A stretch of 64,000 nt of DNA from Mycolicibacterium fluoranthenivorans. GTDB taxonomy: Bacteria; Actinomycetota; Actinomycetes; Mycobacteriales; Mycobacteriaceae. The stretch covers positions 3,100,001 through 3,164,000 of the forward strand of contig NZ_JAANOW010000001.1 in NCBI RefSeq assembly GCF_011758805.1, read 5' to 3'. Below are positions 27,454 through 37,738 of this stretch, one piece after another. The notes beneath the pieces are model-generated. The model was given only the letters and a program-made list of their open reading frames with translations, was not told where the DNA came from and ran no database searches. Every line of letters starts with the position of its first letter. Positions within the stretch are counted from its first letter, which is position 1. The position numbers were made by a program, and so were the translations under genes.

Positions 27454-27654
27454 ATGAGTTGGCATCAAGGCGACGTCGTCACCGCCTGCCGGCAGATCGA
27501 GGAGATGGATGTGCCGGCCGTGCCCGAAGGCACCGAGGGCACCGTGGAGAAGACAACAGTATTCGGCCGGCCGAAGAAGGTGTGCTTCACCGTGCGCACC
27601 ATCTGGGGCAAGAAGCGGGCGTGCGTGAACGTGCACCGTGGAGACGTCGGATAA
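27454..27654 (+). CDS. Small 66-aa protein, probable nitrogen-regulated gene
   Basis: The ATG at 27454 has the purine-rich GGGGAAGGGGAG ahead. It starts SWHQGDVVTACRQIEEMD and continues with PEGTEGTVEKTTVFGRPKKV, ending in a strand-rich stretch FTVRTIWGKKRACVNVHRGD. The Gly/Val pattern (GDVV, GTEGTV) is reminiscent of SH3/KOW-like barrels that bind nucleic acid or partner proteins, but I cannot assign a family. It follows the nitrate reductase gene on the same strand behind its own GlnR-type box, so it is probably part of the nitrogen response. Confidence 0.72.
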   Translation: MSWHQGDVVTACRQIEEMDVPAVPEGTEGTVEKTTVFGRPKKVCFTVRTIWGKKRACVNVHRGDVG

Positions 27655-27744
27655 CTAACAGACCGGGCGGTACCTGGCCGGCAATGATGCCGGTCAGGTA
27701 CTTCTCTGTGGGAGAGCGGCTTCGCCGCTCGAATCGATCTTGGG

Positions 27745-27830
27745 TGTCCGAGGGGGGACTTGAACCCCCACGCCCGTTAATAGGGCACTAGCACCTCAAG
27801 CTAGCGCGTCTGCCATTCCGCCACTCGGAC
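27745..27830 (-). tRNA. tRNA-Leu (anticodon GAG)
   Basis: 86 bases on the minus strand with acceptor stem GTCCGAG/CTCGGAC, discriminator A, anticodon stem CTAGC/GCTAG with loop TTGAGGT (anticodon GAG), a long variable arm as expected for class II tRNA-Leu, and T-arm GGGGGTTCAAGTCCCCC. CCA is not fully encoded. It reads CUC and CUU codons, the ones used in the leuA leader peptide. Confidence 0.95.
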
Positions 27831-27922
27831 CAGCCCACCTCATCGTGTGGGGCGCTTAAGGCTAACGGATGCCCCCGCGTTGGCCCAAACCGAGTGCCGC
27901 GTCAGGTGGTAGGAAAGGGGAC

Positions 27923-29248
27923 GTGACAAGACCCGAAGACGAAGTGGTCGATCTCGTCAGCAGCCTCATCAGGTTCGACACCTCCAATACCGGTGATCCG
28001 GACACCACCAAGGGCGAGGCCGAGTGCGCGCACTGGGTGGCCGCCCAACTCGAGGAAGTGGGCTACGAGACCGAGTACATCGAAGCGGGCGCACCGGGGC
28101 GCGGGAACGTGTTCGCCCGGCTGCCCGGCCGCGACCGCAGCCGCGGGGCGCTGCTGATCCACGGCCATCTCGACGTGGTGCCCGCCGAACCGGCCGACTG
28201 GAGCGTGCACCCGTTCTCCGGGGCCGTCGAGAACGGTTACGTGTGGGGCCGTGGCGCGGTCGACATGAAGGACATGGTCGGGATGACGCTGGCCGTCGCC
28301 CGGCATCTCAAGCGCGAGGGCATCGTCCCGCCCCGGGATCTGGTGTTCGCGTTCGTCTCCGACGAGGAGCACGGCGGCACCTACGGCTGCCAGTGGCTGG
28401 TCGACCACCGGCCCGATCTGTTCGAGGGCATCACCGAGGCGATCGGCGAGGTCGGCGGGTTCTCCCTGACGGTGCCCACCCGGGACGGCGGCGAGAAGCG
28501 GCTCTACCTCATCGAGACAGCCGAGAAGGGGCTGTCCTGGATGCGTCTGGAAGCCCGCGGGCGCGCCGGGCACGGCTCGATGGTGCACGACGACAACGCC
28601 GTCACCACCATCGCCGAAGCCGTGGCCCGGCTCGGCAAGCACCAGTTCCCGATCGTGCTCGCGCCGTCGGTGGCGGAGTTCCTCACCGCGGTGTCCGAGG
28701 AGACCGGTTACGAGTTCGATCTGGACTCCCCGGATCTGGACGGCACCATCGCCAAGCTCGGCGGGATCGCCCGCATCGTCGGTGCCACCCTGCGCGACAC
28801 GGCCAACCCGACCATGCTCAAGGCCGGCTACAAGGCCAACGTCATCCCCGCCACGGCCGAGGCCATGGTGGACTGCCGGGTCCTGCCCGGCCGCAAGGAG
28901 GCCTTCGAGCGGGAGATCGACGAGCTGATCGGCCCGAACGTCACCCGGACCTGGGAACGCGACCTGCCCTCGGTGGAGACCACCTTCGACGGCGACCTGG
29001 TCGACGCGATGAACGCCGCGCTGTTGGCGGCCGACCCGGGTGCCCGCACCGTGCCCTACATGATGTCCGGAGGGACCGACGCGAAAGCTTTCTCCCGCTT
29101 GGGTATTCGCTGTTTCGGCTTCGCGCCGCTGCGGCTGCCGCCCGATCTGGATTTCGCCGCGCTGTTCCATGGTGTCGATGAACGGGTACCCGTGGACGCA
29201 CTACAGTTCGGGGCGAGAGTCCTGCACCAGTTTCTTACCCACTGCTGA
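27923..29248 (+). CDS. M20 family metallopeptidase
   Basis: 441 aa from the GTG at 27923 with AGGAAAGGGG upstream. M20 zinc ligands are visible in LLIHGHLDVVPAEPADWSVHPF (His-x-Asp), WGRGAVDMKDM, SDEEHGGTYG (catalytic Glu-Glu), and SGGTDAKAFSRLG near the C-terminus. It is a cytosolic di-zinc peptidase or deacylase (dipeptidase/ArgE/DapE-like); the substrate cannot be told. Synteny corresponds to M. tuberculosis Rv2141c next to the PEBP gene. Confidence 0.9.
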   Translation: MTRPEDEVVDLVSSLIRFDTSNTGDPDTTKGEAECAHWVAAQLEEVGYETEYIEAGAPGRGNVFARLPGRDRSRGALLIHGHLDVVPAEPADWSVHPFSGAVENGYVWGRGAVDMKDMVGMTLAVARHLKREGIVPPRDLVFAFVSDEEHGGTYGCQWLVDHRPDLFEGITEAIGEVGGFSLTVPTRDGGEKRLYLIETAEKGLSWMRLEARGRAGHGSMVHDDNAVTTIAEAVARLGKHQFPIVLAPSVAEFLTAVSEETGYEFDLDSPDLDGTIAKLGGIARIVGATLRDTANPTMLKAGYKANVIPATAEAMVDCRVLPGRKEAFEREIDELIGPNVTRTWERDLPSVETTFDGDLVDAMNAALLAADPGARTVPYMMSGGTDAKAFSRLGIRCFGFAPLRLPPDLDFAALFHGVDERVPVDALQFGARVLHQFLTHC

Positions 29249-29275
29249 AGCCTGACCAACTGCTGAAAGGCCGTG

Positions 29276-29800
29276 ATGAGCAATTCGCCGTATGACAACC
29301 TGCCGAAGCTCCCGACGTTCACCCTGACCTCCGAGTCGGTGACCGACGGCCGGCCGCTGAACAATGAGCAGGTCAGCGGAATCATGGGCGCCGGCGGTGC
29401 GGATGTGTCGCCGCAGCTGAGCTGGTCCGGTTTCCCCGAGGAGACCCGCAGCTTCGCCGTGACGGTCTATGACCCCGACGCGCCCACCGCTTCCGGGTTC
29501 TGGCACTGGGCGGTCGCCGACCTGCCGGCGAGCGTCACCTCGCTGCCCGCGGATGCCGGTAACGGCGACCCGCTGCCCGGTGGCGCCGTCACGCTGGCCA
29601 ACGACGCCGGCCTCAAGCGCTTCATCGGCGCGGCCCCGCCGGCCGGGCACGGCCCGCACCGGTACTACATCGCCGTGCACGCGCTGCCGGTCGAGAGCCT
29701 CGAGCTGCCCGACGGGGCCACCCCGGCCTACCTCGGCTTCAACCTGTTCGGCAAGGCCATCGCCCGCGCCGTCATCTACGGCACCTACGAGCAGAACTAG
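29276..29800 (+). CDS. PEBP family (YbhB/YbcL-type) protein
   Basis: 174 aa from the ATG at 29276; an adjacent GTG at 29273 is equally in frame. Family signatures are [52 protein letters not shown] and [15 protein letters not shown], forming the conserved ligand pocket with Asp and His. It is homologous to M. tuberculosis Rv2140c, reported as a phospholipid-binding PEBP protein. It sits 27 bases after the M20 peptidase and is probably co-transcribed. Confidence 0.92.
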   Translation: MSNSPYDNLPKLPTFTLTSESVTDGRPLNNEQVSGIMGAGGADVSPQLSWSGFPEETRSFAVTVYDPDAPTASGFWHWAVADLPASVTSLPADAGNGDPLPGGAVTLANDAGLKRFIGAAPPAGHGPHRYYIAVHALPVESLELPDGATPAYLGFNLFGKAIARAVIYGTYEQN

Positions 29801-29803
29801 CCG

Positions 29804-30868
29804 CTACCGGGTCGCCGAGCCCACCGCATCGGACAGGGACGCGAACCCGCCGGCGCGCAGGCGCTCGGCGATCCCGTCGTGGAGGTGCTTGGCCCACAGC
29901 CCGCCGCCGTAGATGAACCCGGTGTAGCCCTGCAACAGCGAGGCCCCGGACACGATGCGCTCCCAGGCGTCGTCGGCGGTCTCGATGCCGCCGACGCTGA
30001 TCAGCACCAGGCGGTCACCCACCCGGGCGTGCAGCCGACGCAGCACCTCCAGGGACCGCTCCTTGACCGGCGCTCCCGAGACGCCGCCCGCGCCCAGTTC
30101 GGCCACACCGGGTGTGCGCAGCCCGTCCCGGGAGATCGTGGTGTTGGTGGCCACGATGCCCGCCAAACCCAATTCGACTGCCAGATCCGCGATCTCGTCG
30201 ATATCGGAATCGGACAGGTCGGGGGCGATCTTGACCAGCACCGGTGTCGAGGTGGCGGCCCGGACCGCGGCCAGGATCGGACGCAGGGCCGACACCGCCT
30301 GCAGATCGCGCAGACCCGGCGTGTTCGGGGAGCTGACGTTGACCACCAGGTACGCCGCCAGCGGGCCCACCAGGCGAGCGCTCTCGGCGTAGTCCTCGAC
30401 CGCGCGCTCGGGCGGGGTCACCTTGGTCTTGCCGATGTTCACCGCGATCGGTACATCGGGGGTGTGTCGGGCCAGCTGAAGAGCCAGCCGCGCGGCCCCG
30501 TCGTTGTTGAACCCCATCCTGTTGAGCAGCGCCCGGTCCTCGGGCAGGCGGAACAGTCGGGGCCGCGGATTGCCCGGCTGGGCCTGGGCCGTCACCGTGC
30601 CGACCTCGGCGTAGCCGAAGCCCAGCGGGCCCCACACCCGCAGTCCGTGGCCATCCTTGTCGAACCCGGCGGCCAGGCCCAGCGGACCGGGGAAATGCAC
30701 CCCGAGCACCGTGCTGGCCAGGATCGGGTCACTCGGGGTGAGCCGGCGGGACAGCGCGTGGCGGCTCACGCCGAAGTAGGTGGCCGCCCGCAGGGCGGCG
30801 AACACGAAGGTGTGGATACGTTCCGGATCGACGAGAAAGAACATCCGGCGCAACAAGGTGTAGATCAC
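29804..30868 (-). CDS. pyrD: Dihydroorotate dehydrogenase (quinone), class 2
   Basis: 354 aa from the GTG at 30868 ([19 protein letters not shown]), which overlaps the upstream stop. The class 2 N-terminal membrane-associating helix is present. FMN and active-site landmarks are [54 protein letters not shown] with catalytic Ser, IATNTT-like region and [15 protein letters not shown]. It oxidises dihydroorotate to orotate at the membrane with quinone as acceptor. The gene order matches M. tuberculosis. Confidence 0.95.
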   Translation of the reverse strand: MIYTLLRRMFFLVDPERIHTFVFAALRAATYFGVSRHALSRRLTPSDPILASTVLGVHFPGPLGLAAGFDKDGHGLRVWGPLGFGYAEVGTVTAQAQPGNPRPRLFRLPEDRALLNRMGFNNDGAARLALQLARHTPDVPIAVNIGKTKVTPPERAVEDYAESARLVGPLAAYLVVNVSSPNTPGLRDLQAVSALRPILAAVRAATSTPVLVKIAPDLSDSDIDEIADLAVELGLAGIVATNTTISRDGLRTPGVAELGAGGVSGAPVKERSLEVLRRLHARVGDRLVLISVGGIETADDAWERIVSGASLLQGYTGFIYGGGLWAKHLHDGIAERLRAGGFASLSDAVGSATR

Positions 30869-31107
30869 AGCGCCGGCTGATCCCCGAGTGCGGTTTTCTT
30901 GCGGCGCAGCAGCACCCGCCTGCTGCCGTCGGTGTAGAGCCGGACGCGGGTCAGCTCCCAGCCGCGGTATTCGGCCTCGATCGACAACCGGATCGAGGCC
31001 GACAGCCGGGTCACGTCCGGGGGCAGCCGCAGCGGCACCCATTCGTAGTCGTCGGACAGCTCACCGGCCCAGCCCAGGGGCATCCGTCCCCGTTGGACGC
31101 CGCTCAT
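30865..31107 (-). CDS. DUF5703 family small protein
   Basis: 80 aa from the ATG at 31107, which overlaps the lppL stop; the stop in turn overlaps pyrD by four bases, so it is a coupled middle gene. It begins [20 protein letters not shown] and has [43 protein letters not shown] (written here only as landmarks [10 protein letters not shown] and [12 protein letters not shown]). The function is unknown. It corresponds to M. tuberculosis Rv2137c by position. Confidence 0.8.
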   Translation of the reverse strand: MSGVQRGRMPLGWAGELSDDYEWVPLRLPPDVTRLSASIRLSIEAEYRGWELTRVRLYTDGSRRVLLRRKKTALGDQPAL

Positions 31108-32120
31108 CGGGTGGCAGCTCTCTCGATCACCTGGACACCGGCTCCCGATCCGGACACCACATACAGGGTGCCGGACGCGTCGTCGTAGGCCAGATGGTCG
31201 GGTTGCTGGACGGTTCGATAGCGCACCTTCTCCACAGGTATTCCGGTGGCCAGATCGTAACCAACGACGGTGTTGGTGGCAGTCTGTGACACCCACGTCA
31301 GTGTGCCGGATCCGGCCAGGCCGTACGGGGCGTTGTGCACCGGGTAGGCCTGGCGCAGGATCAGCGGCTCGGTCCCGTAGACCATCAGCGCGCCGCCTCG
31401 GGTATCGGCGACCAGCACGCGTCCGGCCGGGTCGGCGGCGATGGTGGTGGCCCCCTCCCCGGCGCGTAACGCCTGCTCGGCCTTGGTGCCGTCGTCGTCC
31501 ACCTCGGTCACCGAGGTCTGGCCGCGATCCAGCACCACCACCGAATTCCCCTGCGCCACCAACCCGTCGACACGGGCGAAGATCTTCAGGTTCGCGCTGA
31601 CGGAATCGGCGGAGTTCCCCGAGCCCAGGGTCATCAGCGCGCCGTCGGCGCTGCCCAGGACCACGCGCCCGTCGGCGCGCCGGGTGATGGCGGTGAACTC
31701 GGTATCGGCCTGGCCGGCGATGTCCACACGGGACACCGCGCCGGTGGCGACGTCCACGTCCTGATACCCACCCTTGGCGGCGAGATAGACATGACCGGCG
31801 CCGTCACCGGTCAACGCCTGCGCCGGAGCAGGAAGCGCCACGGTGCGGGGCATCGCCCCGAACACCGTCAGCCGGTCGGCCGGGCCGAGCACCGTCAGCG
31901 ACGCGGTTCGGGCATCGAACACGGCGGCCAGACCCGGGGTGTCCAGTGGCCGCACGACCCCGTCCGGAGTACCGCTCACCGGCGGCGAGACCGCCGCGGA
32001 GGCCGGTGTGATCGTCGGTGGTGGCGAATCCATGGGGCTCTTCGAGCACCCGGCGGTAAGTGCGACAACCAGGGCGAATGCGGCACTGATGGAAGAAACG
32101 ACAGCGGATTTCGTATGCAA
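31104..32120 (-). CDS. lppL: Lipoprotein with beta-propeller-like repeats
   Basis: 338 aa from a TTG at 32120; upstream in-frame ATG (32183) and TTG (32189) would lengthen the signal region but cross an AT-rich stretch that looks like a promoter. GAGGAG lies 12 bases before the chosen TTG. The signal peptide ends in a lipobox LTAGC, so the mature protein is lipidated by Lgt. The exported part has repeated strand motifs such as GHVYLAAKGGYQDVDVATG, GRVLVADTRGGALMVYG and DASGTLYVVSGSGAGV, consistent with a YncE/NHL-like propeller. Orthologous by position to M. tuberculosis LppL. Confidence 0.8.
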   Translation of the reverse strand: MHTKSAVVSSISAAFALVVALTAGCSKSPMDSPPPTITPASAAVSPPVSGTPDGVVRPLDTPGLAAVFDARTASLTVLGPADRLTVFGAMPRTVALPAPAQALTGDGAGHVYLAAKGGYQDVDVATGAVSRVDIAGQADTEFTAITRRADGRVVLGSADGALMTLGSGNSADSVSANLKIFARVDGLVAQGNSVVVLDRGQTSVTEVDDDGTKAEQALRAGEGATTIAADPAGRVLVADTRGGALMVYGTEPLILRQAYPVHNAPYGLAGSGTLTWVSQTATNTVVGYDLATGIPVEKVRYRTVQQPDHLAYDDASGTLYVVSGSGAGVQVIERAATR

Positions 32121-32228
32121 CGGCCCGTTCGACTCCTCATTACGTGGCAGCGGTTGTTTCGTTTTCAATTTTCGGGCAAACATCCGCAAGGCCGGACGCG
32201 GTCACCGATAGGGCGGTATGGTGCCGCT

Positions 32229-32540
32229 ATGGCTCTCGTGCCGGACTTCCTGATTGACGATGAGTTTGCCATCGAGGACATCTCGACCGGCGTGCACGCA
32301 AGCGGTTTCGGCATGCTCGCAGGTGGTCGCAGCTTTTCCTTCCATGTGCAGGATCGTCAGTCGCTGGTGGTCGAGGTCTACCGGCCCAGATTGAGCGGCC
32401 CCGTCCCGCAGCAGGAGGACGTCGTCGCGACCGCCGTCCGCAGCCTCACCGATATCGACCTCTCGGACGAGCGGAGCCTGACCGCCGCCGTGCGCGACGC
32501 GGTGGCGGCGGCGGGGCCCGTCGTACGCACAGCACGCTGA
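32229..32540 (+). CDS. Small hypothetical protein upstream of uppP
   Basis: 103 aa, ATG at 32229, 27 bases before uppP. The sequence is acidic with no membrane segment: ALVPDFLIDDEFAIEDISTG, then a strand-rich middle (FHVQDRQSLVVEVYRPR) and an alanine-rich helical end. No family is recognised. It is divergent from lppL, so the AT-rich gap at 32121-32228 must carry promoters for both. Confidence 0.6.
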   Translation: MALVPDFLIDDEFAIEDISTGVHASGFGMLAGGRSFSFHVQDRQSLVVEVYRPRLSGPVPQQEDVVATAVRSLTDIDLSDERSLTAAVRDAVAAAGPVVRTAR

Positions 32541-32567
32541 CAGCACTCCCACGGTACGGTCGTCCGC

Positions 32568-33404
32568 GTGACTGACGTGTCGTGGCTGCAGGTGGTCGTG
32601 TTGTCGATAGTCCAGGGTCTGACCGAGTTCCTGCCCGTGTCGTCCTCCGGGCATCTCGCCATCGTCTCCGAGGCCTTCTTCGGAAAGGACGCCGGCGCCT
32701 CGTTCACCGCCGTCATCCAGATCGGTACCGAGATCGCGGTCCTCATCTACTTCGCCCGCGATATCGGCCGCATCCTCACGGCCTGGTTCGGTGGTCTGTT
32801 CGACGCCGCCAAACGCACCCCCGACTACTGGCTGGGCTGGTGGGTGATCCTGGGCACCATCCCGATCGGGATCGCCGGCCTGGTGTTCAAGCACTACATT
32901 CGCGATGACATCCGCAACCTCTGGATCATCGCGACCGCCCTGGTGGTGTTCTCCGCGGTGATCGCCGCCGCCGAACACTTCGGCAAGCAGACCCGCGATA
33001 TCCGGCAGTTCACCTGGAAGGACAGCCTGATCGTGGGCACCTCCCAGGCGCTGGCCCTGATTCCCGGGGTATCCCGGTCCGGCGTCACCATCAGCGCAGG
33101 GCTGTTCCTGGGGCAGAAGCGCGAAGCCGCCGCGCGATTCGGGTTCCTGCTCGCCATTCCCGCGGTGCTGGCCTCGGGGTTGTTCTCGCTGCCCGATGCG
33201 TTCCATCCCGAGGGCGCGGGGCAGAGCGCGACGGGGCTCCAGCTGCTGGTCGGCACCGTGATCGCCTTCGTGATCGGCTACGCCGCGATCGCGTGGTTCC
33301 TCAGATTCCTGGTCCGGCACAGCATGTACTGGTTCGTCGGGTACCGGGTCATCGTGGGCGTGACGGTGCTGATCCTGTTGGGCACCGGTGTGATCGCCGC
33401 ATGA
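32568..33404 (+). CDS. uppP: Undecaprenyl-diphosphatase (bacitracin resistance protein)
   Basis: 278 aa, GTG start, about eight membrane segments. Diagnostic motifs are [15 protein letters not shown] near the N-terminus (Glu and Ser/His pocket) and [18 protein letters not shown] in the middle (catalytic Arg and Ser). It recycles undecaprenyl/decaprenyl diphosphate for peptidoglycan and arabinogalactan synthesis. The stop overlaps the next start (ATGA). Position equals M. tuberculosis Rv2136c. Confidence 0.95.
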   Translation: MTDVSWLQVVVLSIVQGLTEFLPVSSSGHLAIVSEAFFGKDAGASFTAVIQIGTEIAVLIYFARDIGRILTAWFGGLFDAAKRTPDYWLGWWVILGTIPIGIAGLVFKHYIRDDIRNLWIIATALVVFSAVIAAAEHFGKQTRDIRQFTWKDSLIVGTSQALALIPGVSRSGVTISAGLFLGQKREAAARFGFLLAIPAVLASGLFSLPDAFHPEGAGQSATGLQLLVGTVIAFVIGYAAIAWFLRFLVRHSMYWFVGYRVIVGVTVLILLGTGVIAA

Positions 33405-34084
33405 CCGTCATCCTGCTGCGGCACGGACGCTCCACCTCCAACACCGCGCACACCCTGGCCGGCCGCTCCGAGGGCGTCGACCTCGACGACCTGGGCCGGG
33501 AGCAGGCCACCGGGGTGGTCGACCGGATCGGCGCCCTGCCGGTCAAGGCGATCGTGCGCTCCCCGCTGCTGCGGTGCGCCAGCACGGTGGCGCCGCTGGC
33601 GGCCGCGCTGGATCTGGAGCCGACCGTGGACGAGCGGATATCCGAGGTCGACTACGGCACCTGGACAGGCCGCAAGATCGGCGACCTGTTCAAGGAACCG
33701 CTGTGGTCGGTGGTGCAGCAGCAGCCCAGCGCGGCGGTGTTCCCGGACGGCGAAGGCCTGGCCCAGGTACAGGCCAGGGCGGTCGCCGCGGTGCGTGAGC
33801 ACGACCGCCGGCTGGCCGCCGAGCATGACGGCGATGTGCTGTGGGTGGCCTGCACGCACGGCGACGTGATCAAGGCGGTGCTGGCCGATGCCCTGGGCAC
33901 CCATCTGGACAGCTTTCAACGCATCACCGCCGACCCGGCCTCGATGAGCGTGATCCGCTACACCGACAGCCGCCCGTTCGTGTTGCACGTGAACCACACG
34001 GGCAGCGGACTGACCGCGGCGCTGACCGCCAAGCCGGCCGCCGTCCCCGCCACGGACGCCGTCATCGGCGGCTCCACCGACTGA
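33401..34084 (+). CDS. Histidine phosphatase (phosphoglycerate mutase-like) family protein
   Basis: 227 aa from the ATG at 33401 overlapping uppP. The RHG motif is [11 protein letters not shown] with the catalytic His; a second His lies in [13 protein letters not shown]. Arg in [14 protein letters not shown] and Glu in [10 protein letters not shown] complete the phosphate pocket. It is probably a cytosolic acid phosphatase; in M. tuberculosis the equivalent is Rv2135c. The substrate is unknown; coupling to uppP suggests a cell-envelope phosphate ester, but that is inference. Confidence 0.88.
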   Translation: MTVILLRHGRSTSNTAHTLAGRSEGVDLDDLGREQATGVVDRIGALPVKAIVRSPLLRCASTVAPLAAALDLEPTVDERISEVDYGTWTGRKIGDLFKEPLWSVVQQQPSAAVFPDGEGLAQVQARAVAAVREHDRRLAAEHDGDVLWVACTHGDVIKAVLADALGTHLDSFQRITADPASMSVIRYTDSRPFVLHVNHTGSGLTAALTAKPAAVPATDAVIGGSTD

Positions 34085-34117
34085 GGCCGGGCCGATACCG
34101 GTATTTTGAAAGGTGCC

Positions 34118-34705
34118 ATGCCTCGCGCAATTCACGTCTTCCGCACACCCGACCGCTTCGTCGCCGGGACCGTCGGGCATCCCGGAAACCGGACGTTCTA
34201 CCTGCAGGCGGTGCACGACAAGCGGGTGATCTCGGTGATGTTGGAAAAGCAGCAGGTGGCGGTGCTCGCCGAGCGGATATCGGCCCTGCTGGTCGAGATC
34301 AACCGCCGGTTCGGCACCCCGATCCCGCCGGACACCGGCGTGGTGGACGATCTCAATCCGCTGGTCACGCCCGTCGATGTCGAGTTCCGGGTGGGCACCA
34401 TGGGTTTGGGTTGGGACTCCGAGGCGCAGACCGTGGTGGTCGAGCTGCTCGCGGTGTCCGAGACGGAGTTCGACGCCTCGGTGGTCCTCGACGATGCCGA
34501 GGAAGGGCCCGACGCCGTGCGAGTGTTCCTCACGCCGGAGTCGGCCAGGGAATTCGCCAATCGGTCCAACCGGGTGATCTCTGCGGGACGCCCGCCGTGT
34601 CCGCTGTGCGATGAGCCGCTGGACCCCGAGGGACACATCTGCGTACGGACCAACGGCTACCGGCGTGGCGCGTTCGGCGGAGCCGACGATGACCCCGACA
34701 CCTGA
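34118..34705 (+). CDS. DUF3090 family protein
   Basis: 195 aa from the ATG at 34118 with GAAAGG upstream; this equals the length of M. tuberculosis Rv2134c. It starts MPRAIHVFRTPDRFVAGTVG and ends with a zinc-ribbon-like segment CPLCDEPLDPEGHIC. The function is unknown; it is conserved in actinobacteria next to the following kinase-like gene. The 3' end overlaps that gene by 17 bases. Confidence 0.88.
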   Translation: MPRAIHVFRTPDRFVAGTVGHPGNRTFYLQAVHDKRVISVMLEKQQVAVLAERISALLVEINRRFGTPIPPDTGVVDDLNPLVTPVDVEFRVGTMGLGWDSEAQTVVVELLAVSETEFDASVVLDDAEEGPDAVRVFLTPESAREFANRSNRVISAGRPPCPLCDEPLDPEGHICVRTNGYRRGAFGGADDDPDT

Positions 34706-35525
34706 GGACGAACGCGCGCACCGGGTTCTCGCGCAGGGGGAACTGACCGTCATCGGACGGATCCGGTCGGCCAGCAACGCGACGTTCCTGTGCGAGGCCC
34801 GGCTCGACGACGATTTGGCGCACTGCGTGTACAAGCCGGTCGCCGGGGAGGCCCCGCTCTGGGACTTTCCGGACGGCACCCTGGCCGGCCGAGAGTTCGG
34901 CGCTTACCTGGTGTCCGCGGCGCTTGGTTGGAATGTGGTGCCCTACACCATTATTCGTGACGGTCCGGCCGGTCCGGGGATGGTGCAGCGCTGGGTTGAT
35001 CAACCCGGAGACGCGCTGTCCGAGGCTGACGAACCCGCCCACAGCGATGGTCCCGACCTGGTCGACCTGGTCCCGGCGGGCCGGCTTCCCCAGGGCTACC
35101 TGCCGATTCTGCAGGCCTACGACCACACCGGTGACGAGGTGACCCTGGTGCATGCCGATGACGAGCGGTTGCGCCGGATGGCGGTTTTCGATGTGGTGAT
35201 CAACAATGCCGACCGCAAGGGTGGGCACATCCTGACCGGCGTGGACGGCGGCGTCTACGGGGTCGACCACGGGGTCAGTCTGCATTCCGACGACAAGCTT
35301 CGCACCGTGCTGTGGGGCTGGGCGGGCAAGCCGGTGGACGACGCCACCCTGGGTGTGCTCGCGCGGTTGGGCGAACAGGTGAGCGAGGACCTGGGTGCAC
35401 AACTCGGTGAGCACATCACCCGTCGTGAAGTGGCCGCGCTGCGCGCCAGAATCGTTGCCTTACTGGATGATCCGGTGATGCCAACGCCGGATCGGCACCG
35501 GCCGATCCCGTGGCCGGCGTTCTAG
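34689..35525 (+). CDS. SCO1664-family kinase-like protein
   Basis: 278 aa from the ATG at 34689, inside the end of the DUF3090 gene. It has a phosphatidylinositol-kinase/HipA-like core: nucleotide Lys in [21 protein letters not shown] region, catalytic-loop-like [16 protein letters not shown], and metal-binding GVDHGVSLH. Homologues in actinobacteria pair invariably with DUF3090 (M. tuberculosis Rv2133c/Rv2134c). Substrate unknown. Coupling by overlap implies that the two products act together. Confidence 0.85.
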   Translation: MTPTPEDERAHRVLAQGELTVIGRIRSASNATFLCEARLDDDLAHCVYKPVAGEAPLWDFPDGTLAGREFGAYLVSAALGWNVVPYTIIRDGPAGPGMVQRWVDQPGDALSEADEPAHSDGPDLVDLVPAGRLPQGYLPILQAYDHTGDEVTLVHADDERLRRMAVFDVVINNADRKGGHILTGVDGGVYGVDHGVSLHSDDKLRTVLWGWAGKPVDDATLGVLARLGEQVSEDLGAQLGEHITRREVAALRARIVALLDDPVMPTPDRHRPIPWPAF

Positions 35526-35574
35526 GCGGACGGTGGCGTCGGTGTCCGTTTGGGTGGCACGACATACTGAGCCG

Positions 35575-36372
35575 GTGAATCCTGCCGCACAGAGCGACGC
35601 CGAGGTGGCCGCCATGGTCGCCGCGGAAGCCGGCCGGCTGCTGCTCGCGGTGCGTGAGGAGATCGGTTTCTACGATCCGTACGATCTCGGCGACGCGGGG
35701 GACCGGCGGGCCAACACGCTGATCCTCAAGCGACTGCGCGAACTGCGCCCCGACGACGCGGTGCTCTCCGAAGAGGCCGCCGACAATCCGGCCCGGGTGC
35801 ATGCCGACCGGGTGTGGATCGTCGACCCGGTGGACGGCACCCGCGAGTTCTCGATGCCGGGGCACGCCGACTGGGCGGTGCACATCGCGCTGTGGCAGCG
35901 CGACAGAACCGCTCCGGCGGCGACATCGGACACCGAGGCCCAGGGGTCCATCACCGACGCGGCGGTGGCACTGCCCGCCGTGGGCGAGGTCTACCGCACC
36001 GACACGGTGACGCCGCCGCCCCCGCGCGCGGACGGGCCGATCCGGATCACCGCGAGTGCCTACCGCCCGCCGGCGGTGCTGTGGTGGATACGCGACCACC
36101 TCGATGTCGAACTGGTGCGGATCGGTTCGGCCGGTGCGAAGGCGATGGCGGTGGTGCGCGGCGACGTGGACGCCTACATCCACGCCGGAGGTCAGTGGGA
36201 ATGGGACTCGGCGGCCCCGGCCGGGGTGGTGCAGGCTGCCGGGCTGCACGCGACACGGCTGGGCGGTGCACCCTTGGTGTACAACCGCCGCGACCCGTAC
36301 CTGCCCGATCTGCTGATGTGCCGGTCCGAGGTGGCCGGGGTACTGCTGGACACCATCAGGTCCGCGACCTGA
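35575..36372 (+). CDS. cysQ: 3'-phosphoadenosine 5'-phosphate phosphatase CysQ
   Basis: 265 aa from the GTG at 35575; an upstream in-frame GTG at 35533 would add 14 residues and is less like known CysQ. The lithium-sensitive phosphatase motifs are [21 protein letters not shown] (DPxDGT) and [19 protein letters not shown] (WDxAAP). It dephosphorylates PAP or PAPS in sulfur assimilation and may also act on inositol or fructose phosphates. Located just before mshC as in M. tuberculosis (Rv2131c). Confidence 0.9.
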   Translation: MNPAAQSDAEVAAMVAAEAGRLLLAVREEIGFYDPYDLGDAGDRRANTLILKRLRELRPDDAVLSEEAADNPARVHADRVWIVDPVDGTREFSMPGHADWAVHIALWQRDRTAPAATSDTEAQGSITDAAVALPAVGEVYRTDTVTPPPPRADGPIRITASAYRPPAVLWWIRDHLDVELVRIGSAGAKAMAVVRGDVDAYIHAGGQWEWDSAAPAGVVQAAGLHATRLGGAPLVYNRRDPYLPDLLMCRSEVAGVLLDTIRSAT

Positions 36373-36464
36373 TCCGGGAATGGAATGCCCGCCGATATTG
36401 TCGGTATTCGTTGAGTACGGGCCGACGGGAGAGCACGCTGACCGCACACCTTAGAGTCGACGCC

Positions 36465-37703
36465 ATGCAGTCGTGGCCGGCGCCGACCGTTCCCAAGTTG
36501 CCCGGGTCGGGCGTTCCGCTGCGGCTCTATGACACCGCCGACGATCAGGTGCGGCCGGTGTCACCGGGGGAGACCGCCACCATGTACGTCTGCGGTATCA
36601 CCCCGTACGACGCAACCCATCTGGGCCATGCGGCCACCTATCTGACCTTCGACCTCATCCACCGGCTGTGGCTGGATGCCGGTCATGGCGTGCACTACGT
36701 GCAGAACATCACCGATGTCGACGACCCGCTGTTCGAGCGCGCCGCCCGGGACGGTATCGGCTGGCGTGAACTCGGCGACCGGGAGACACAGCTGTTCCGC
36801 GAGGACATGACCGCGCTGCGGGTGCTGCCGCCGCGCGACTACGTCGCCGCCACCGACACCGTCGGCGAGGTCGTCGAACTGGTAGAGAAGCTCCTGGCCT
36901 CCGGCGCGGCGTACCTCGTCGACGATCCGCAGTACCGCGACGTCTACTTCCGCGCCGACGCCACCGCGCAGTTCGGATACGAATCCGGCTACGACCGGGA
37001 CACCATGCTGCGGTTCTTCGCCGAACGCGGCGGGGATCCCGGCCGCGCGGGCAAGGCCGATCCGCTCGACGCGTTGCTGTGGCGCGCGCAGCGTCCCGAC
37101 GAGCCGAGTTGGCCCGCCTCGTTCGGGCCGGGGCGGCCCGGTTGGCATATCGAGTGTGCGGCCATCGCGCTGAATCGCATCGGCAGTGGGATCGACATCC
37201 AGGGCGGCGGATCGGACCTGATCTTCCCGCACCATGAGTTCTCCGCCGCGCACGCCGAATCCGTCACGGGGGAGCGCAGATTCGCCCGGCACTACGTGCA
37301 CACCGGGATGATCGGCTGGGACGGCCACAAGATGAGCAAGAGCCGCGGCAATCTGGTGCTGGTCTCGCGGTTGCGCGCCGACGGGGTCGATCCGGCTGCC
37401 GTGCGGCTGGGACTGCTGGCCGGGCACTACCGTGCGGACCGGTTCTGGAGCACTGACGTCCTGGACGAGGCCAACGCCCGGCTGGCTCGCTGGCGGGAGG
37501 CGGCCGCACTGCCGGCCGGACCCGATGCCACCGATCTGCTCGCCCGGGTGCGCCAGTACCTGGCCGATGATCTCGATACCCCCAAAGCGCTTGCTGCACT
37601 GGATGGTTGGGTTACCGATGCGCTGACCTACGGGGGCGCAGACACCGAGGCGCCGCGTCTGGTGGCCGGAATCGCGGACGCCCTGCTGGGTGTCGACCTC
37701 TAG
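36465..37703 (+). CDS. mshC: Cysteine:1D-myo-inosityl glucosaminide ligase (mycothiol synthesis)
   Basis: 412 aa, ATG at 36465. A class I synthetase fold with HIGH-type motif [13 protein letters not shown] and KMSKSRGN; zinc site in [22 protein letters not shown] and [12 protein letters not shown]. It starts [14 protein letters not shown], the N-terminus of MshC rather than CysS. It joins cysteine to GlcN-Ins with ATP in mycothiol synthesis, so it also marks the organism as an actinobacterium. Confidence 0.95.
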   Translation: MQSWPAPTVPKLPGSGVPLRLYDTADDQVRPVSPGETATMYVCGITPYDATHLGHAATYLTFDLIHRLWLDAGHGVHYVQNITDVDDPLFERAARDGIGWRELGDRETQLFREDMTALRVLPPRDYVAATDTVGEVVELVEKLLASGAAYLVDDPQYRDVYFRADATAQFGYESGYDRDTMLRFFAERGGDPGRAGKADPLDALLWRAQRPDEPSWPASFGPGRPGWHIECAAIALNRIGSGIDIQGGGSDLIFPHHEFSAAHAESVTGERRFARHYVHTGMIGWDGHKMSKSRGNLVLVSRLRADGVDPAAVRLGLLAGHYRADRFWSTDVLDEANARLARWREAAALPAGPDATDLLARVRQYLADDLDTPKALAALDGWVTDALTYGGADTEAPRLVAGIADALLGVDL

Positions 37704-37738
37704 GATCCGTTACCGGCGGTACGGGGTAGGTTGGTCGC

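Noticed and set aside
27745..27830. Integration site at tRNA-Leu
   Set aside because: No integrase gene, direct repeat of the tRNA 3' end or prophage genes flank it.
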